Positions 22,992 through 24,514 of a DNA stretch of 24,514 nucleotides are shown here, piece after piece (positions within the stretch are counted from its first letter, which is position 1; every line of letters begins with the position of its first letter). Location: contig PBJS01000018.1 of the NCBI GenBank assembly GCA_002721165.1, forward strand, positions 5,054 through 29,567, read 5' to 3'. This stretch comes from Legionellales bacterium (GTDB lineage Bacteria; Pseudomonadota; Gammaproteobacteria; Eutrophobiales; Eutrophobiaceae). The translations under genes were made by a program, and so were the position numbers. Below the pieces are notes generated by a model. That model had not been told where the DNA came from. It searched no databases and was given only the letters and a program-made list of their open reading frames with translations.

Positions 22992-24514
22992 ATGTCAAAT
23001 AACAAAAAAATAATTAAAAAACAACTTCACGAACACTATGAGATACTAAAAAATTCTCATTTAAGTGATTTGTTTTCTAATGATAAAAATAGAGGTAAAC
23101 ATTTTACGAGTAAATTTCATAACCTACTTATTGATTACTCAAAAAATCATATTACAGATGAAACATTAGAACTATTATTGAATTATGCAAAAGAACTGGA
23201 TATTAAAAAATCAATTAATGCGATGTTCAGCGGGAAGGAAATTAATGTAACTGAAGGGTGTGCTGTACTGCATCATGCATTAAGAGCAAAACCAGAAAAA
23301 GTATTAGTATTGAAAGATGATGAAATTATAAAAGAAATAAAAGATGAGCTTAAAAATATAAAAAGATTTGTATCATTAGTTCATGATAAAAAATTAACAG
23401 GTTGGACTAATAAACCATTTGATACTTATGTGAATATTGGAATTGGGGGTTCTGATTTAGGGACAAAAATGGTCGTTAATGCATTAAATCAGTATCGTGA
23501 AGAAAAAACTCGTTCATTTTTCATCTCCAATATTGATGGTGAGCAAATAGAACTACTAAAAAAAACGATTAATCCAGAAACAACGCTTTTTATTATCTCT
23601 TCCAAATCTTTTAAAACCATAGAGACAACTACAAATGCAGATGTAATAAAATCATGGCTACTTAAATCGGGTTGCGACGACATCAGCAAACATTTCGTAG
23701 CTGTAACTTCTAATTTTGAAACTGCAAAAGACTTTGGGATTGGGAAAGAGAATATATTTAAAACATGGAACTGGGTTGGTGGTCGGTTCTCATTGTGGTC
23801 TGCGGTTGGTCTTCCTGTCGCGCTTGCTATTGGTTTTGAAAATTTTGAAAAAATGCTGTTGGGTGCATACAAACTAGATGAGCATTTTTTAAGTGAACCG
23901 CTCGAAAAAAATATACCCATTATTCTTGCCTTAATTGATTATTGGTATATTAATTTTTATGGCGCCCCAACACATGCAATTATCCCGTATGATGAATCAC
24001 TCCATTACTTCCCTTCTTATCTATCGCAACTCTTTATGGAGAGTAATGGAAAATCAACAGATCGATCAGGAAATATAGTTAGTCATAAAACAGGAGCGAT
24101 AGTTTGGGGTGCTATTGGTACTAATTCACAGCATAGTGTTAGTCAACTACTTCATCAAGGAAAGCATGTAGTGCCGATTGATTTTTTAGCGCCTCTTATG
24201 AAAAAAGGAGACCAAAATCATCATGAATTGTTATTAGCAAATTGTTTAGCTCAAAGTCGCGCATTAATGCAAGGTGAAAATAATAAAAAATCGTTTCTGA
24301 ATTTTGATGGTAATAAGCCAAGCACCACAATTTTATATAATGAACTCACGCCGGAAACACTAGGTTCATTGCTTGCAATATATGAACATCGGGTCTTTGT
24401 TCAGGGATTACTATTGGAAATTAATTCATTTGATCAATATGGAGTTGAATTAGGAAAAAAAGTAGCTCTGGATATTTCTAAAAAATTAGCAAATAAAGAA
24501 AAAAATATTAATAC
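22992..24514 (+). CDS. pgi: Glucose-6-phosphate isomerase (3' end cut by window)
   Basis: An open frame from ATG 22992 to the window end, 507 complete codons without a stop. It encodes phosphoglucose isomerase (glucose-6-phosphate to fructose-6-phosphate). Visible motifs: VNIGIGGSDLG (substrate loop), FISNIDG, ISSKSFKTIETTTNA, signature WNWVGGRFSLWSAVGLP, MESNGKS, GTNSQHSVSQLLHQG with the catalytic His, and the C-terminal signature FDQYGVELGKK with the active-site Lys. Family members are about 540-550 residues, but this one already passes GVELGK, so only a few residues are probably missing. Some motif positions differ from the common form (SKSFKT for SKTFTT, GTNSQHS for GTNGQHA). The gene is strongly A-rich (many AAA/AAT codons). 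The 128-base gap before it has no clear promoter or ribosome site. Confidence 0.93.
   Translation, partial: MSNNKKIIKKQLHEHYEILKNSHLSDLFSNDKNRGKHFTSKFHNLLIDYSKNHITDETLELLLNYAKELDIKKSINAMFSGKEINVTEGCAVLHHALRAKPEKVLVLKDDEIIKEIKDELKNIKRFVSLVHDKKLTGWTNKPFDTYVNIGIGGSDLGTKMVVNALNQYREEKTRSFFISNIDGEQIELLKKTINPETTLFIISSKSFKTIETTTNADVIKSWLLKSGCDDISKHFVAVTSNFETAKDFGIGKENIFKTWNWVGGRFSLWSAVGLPVALAIGFENFEKMLLGAYKLDEHFLSEPLEKNIPIILALIDYWYINFYGAPTHAIIPYDESLHYFPSYLSQLFMESNGKSTDRSGNIVSHKTGAIVWGAIGTNSQHSVSQLLHQGKHVVPIDFLAPLMKKGDQNHHELLLANCLAQSRALMQGENNKKSFLNFDGNKPSTTILYNELTPETLGSLLAIYEHRVFVQGLLLEINSFDQYGVELGKKVALDISKKLANKEKNIN

Noticed and set aside
23489..23920. 143-codon minus-strand open frame opposite pgi
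   Set aside because: The plus-strand frame is clearly glucose-6-phosphate isomerase; the antisense frame has no family signature.

Overview
The window looks like an AT-rich chromosomal segment of a gammaproteobacterium. The evidence is the set of housekeeping genes and their order: trpS-scpA-scpB-rluB, tpiA-secG-tRNA-Leu(GAG), yciB-yciI-bolA, dapE, bioA, manC and pgi. I see no transposase, integrase, CRISPR array or phage gene. Genus-level placement is not possible from the sequence alone.

Layout. Bases 1-99 (+) are the tail of a DJ-1/PfpI-like gene. Bases 119-11066 (-) form the unusual part of the window: two tandem copies of a two-gene module, each a giant PilY1-type type IV pilus tip/adhesin protein (about 1,680 residues) followed by a small secreted four-cysteine protein. 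In both modules the PilY1 stop and the small gene's start overlap by one base. In both PilY1 proteins the vWA (MIDAS) domain is interrupted by about 600 residues that include three jelly-roll-like repeats. A tRNA-Leu(GAG) lies between this block and the housekeeping genes.

Bases 11383-16741 (-) carry trpS, scpA, scpB, rluB, a MagIII/Nth-like DNA glycosylase, tpiA and secG, mostly abutting or overlapping and probably largely co-transcribed. Bases 16742-16967 are a divergent promoter region. Bases 16968-19246 (+) carry yciB, yciI, bolA and dapE in a tight array. dapE converges on bioA with the two stop codons directly abutting. Bases 19247-22099 (-) are a manC, tRNA-Ser(GGA), bioA unit in which the tRNA ends only 8 bases before the bioA start. 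Bases 22211-24514 (+) carry tRNA-Arg(CCT), a two-CBS-domain protein with a structured leader, and a nearly complete pgi.

Functional links. The PilY1 modules probably make two divergent versions of a surface pilus-tip or adhesin complex, but no other pilus gene is present in the window. manC and pgi both act around fructose-6-phosphate and GDP-mannose and could feed surface polysaccharide synthesis. The rest is core metabolism, chromosome segregation, translation and secretion. The most novel element is the duplicated PilY1 plus small four-cysteine protein module.
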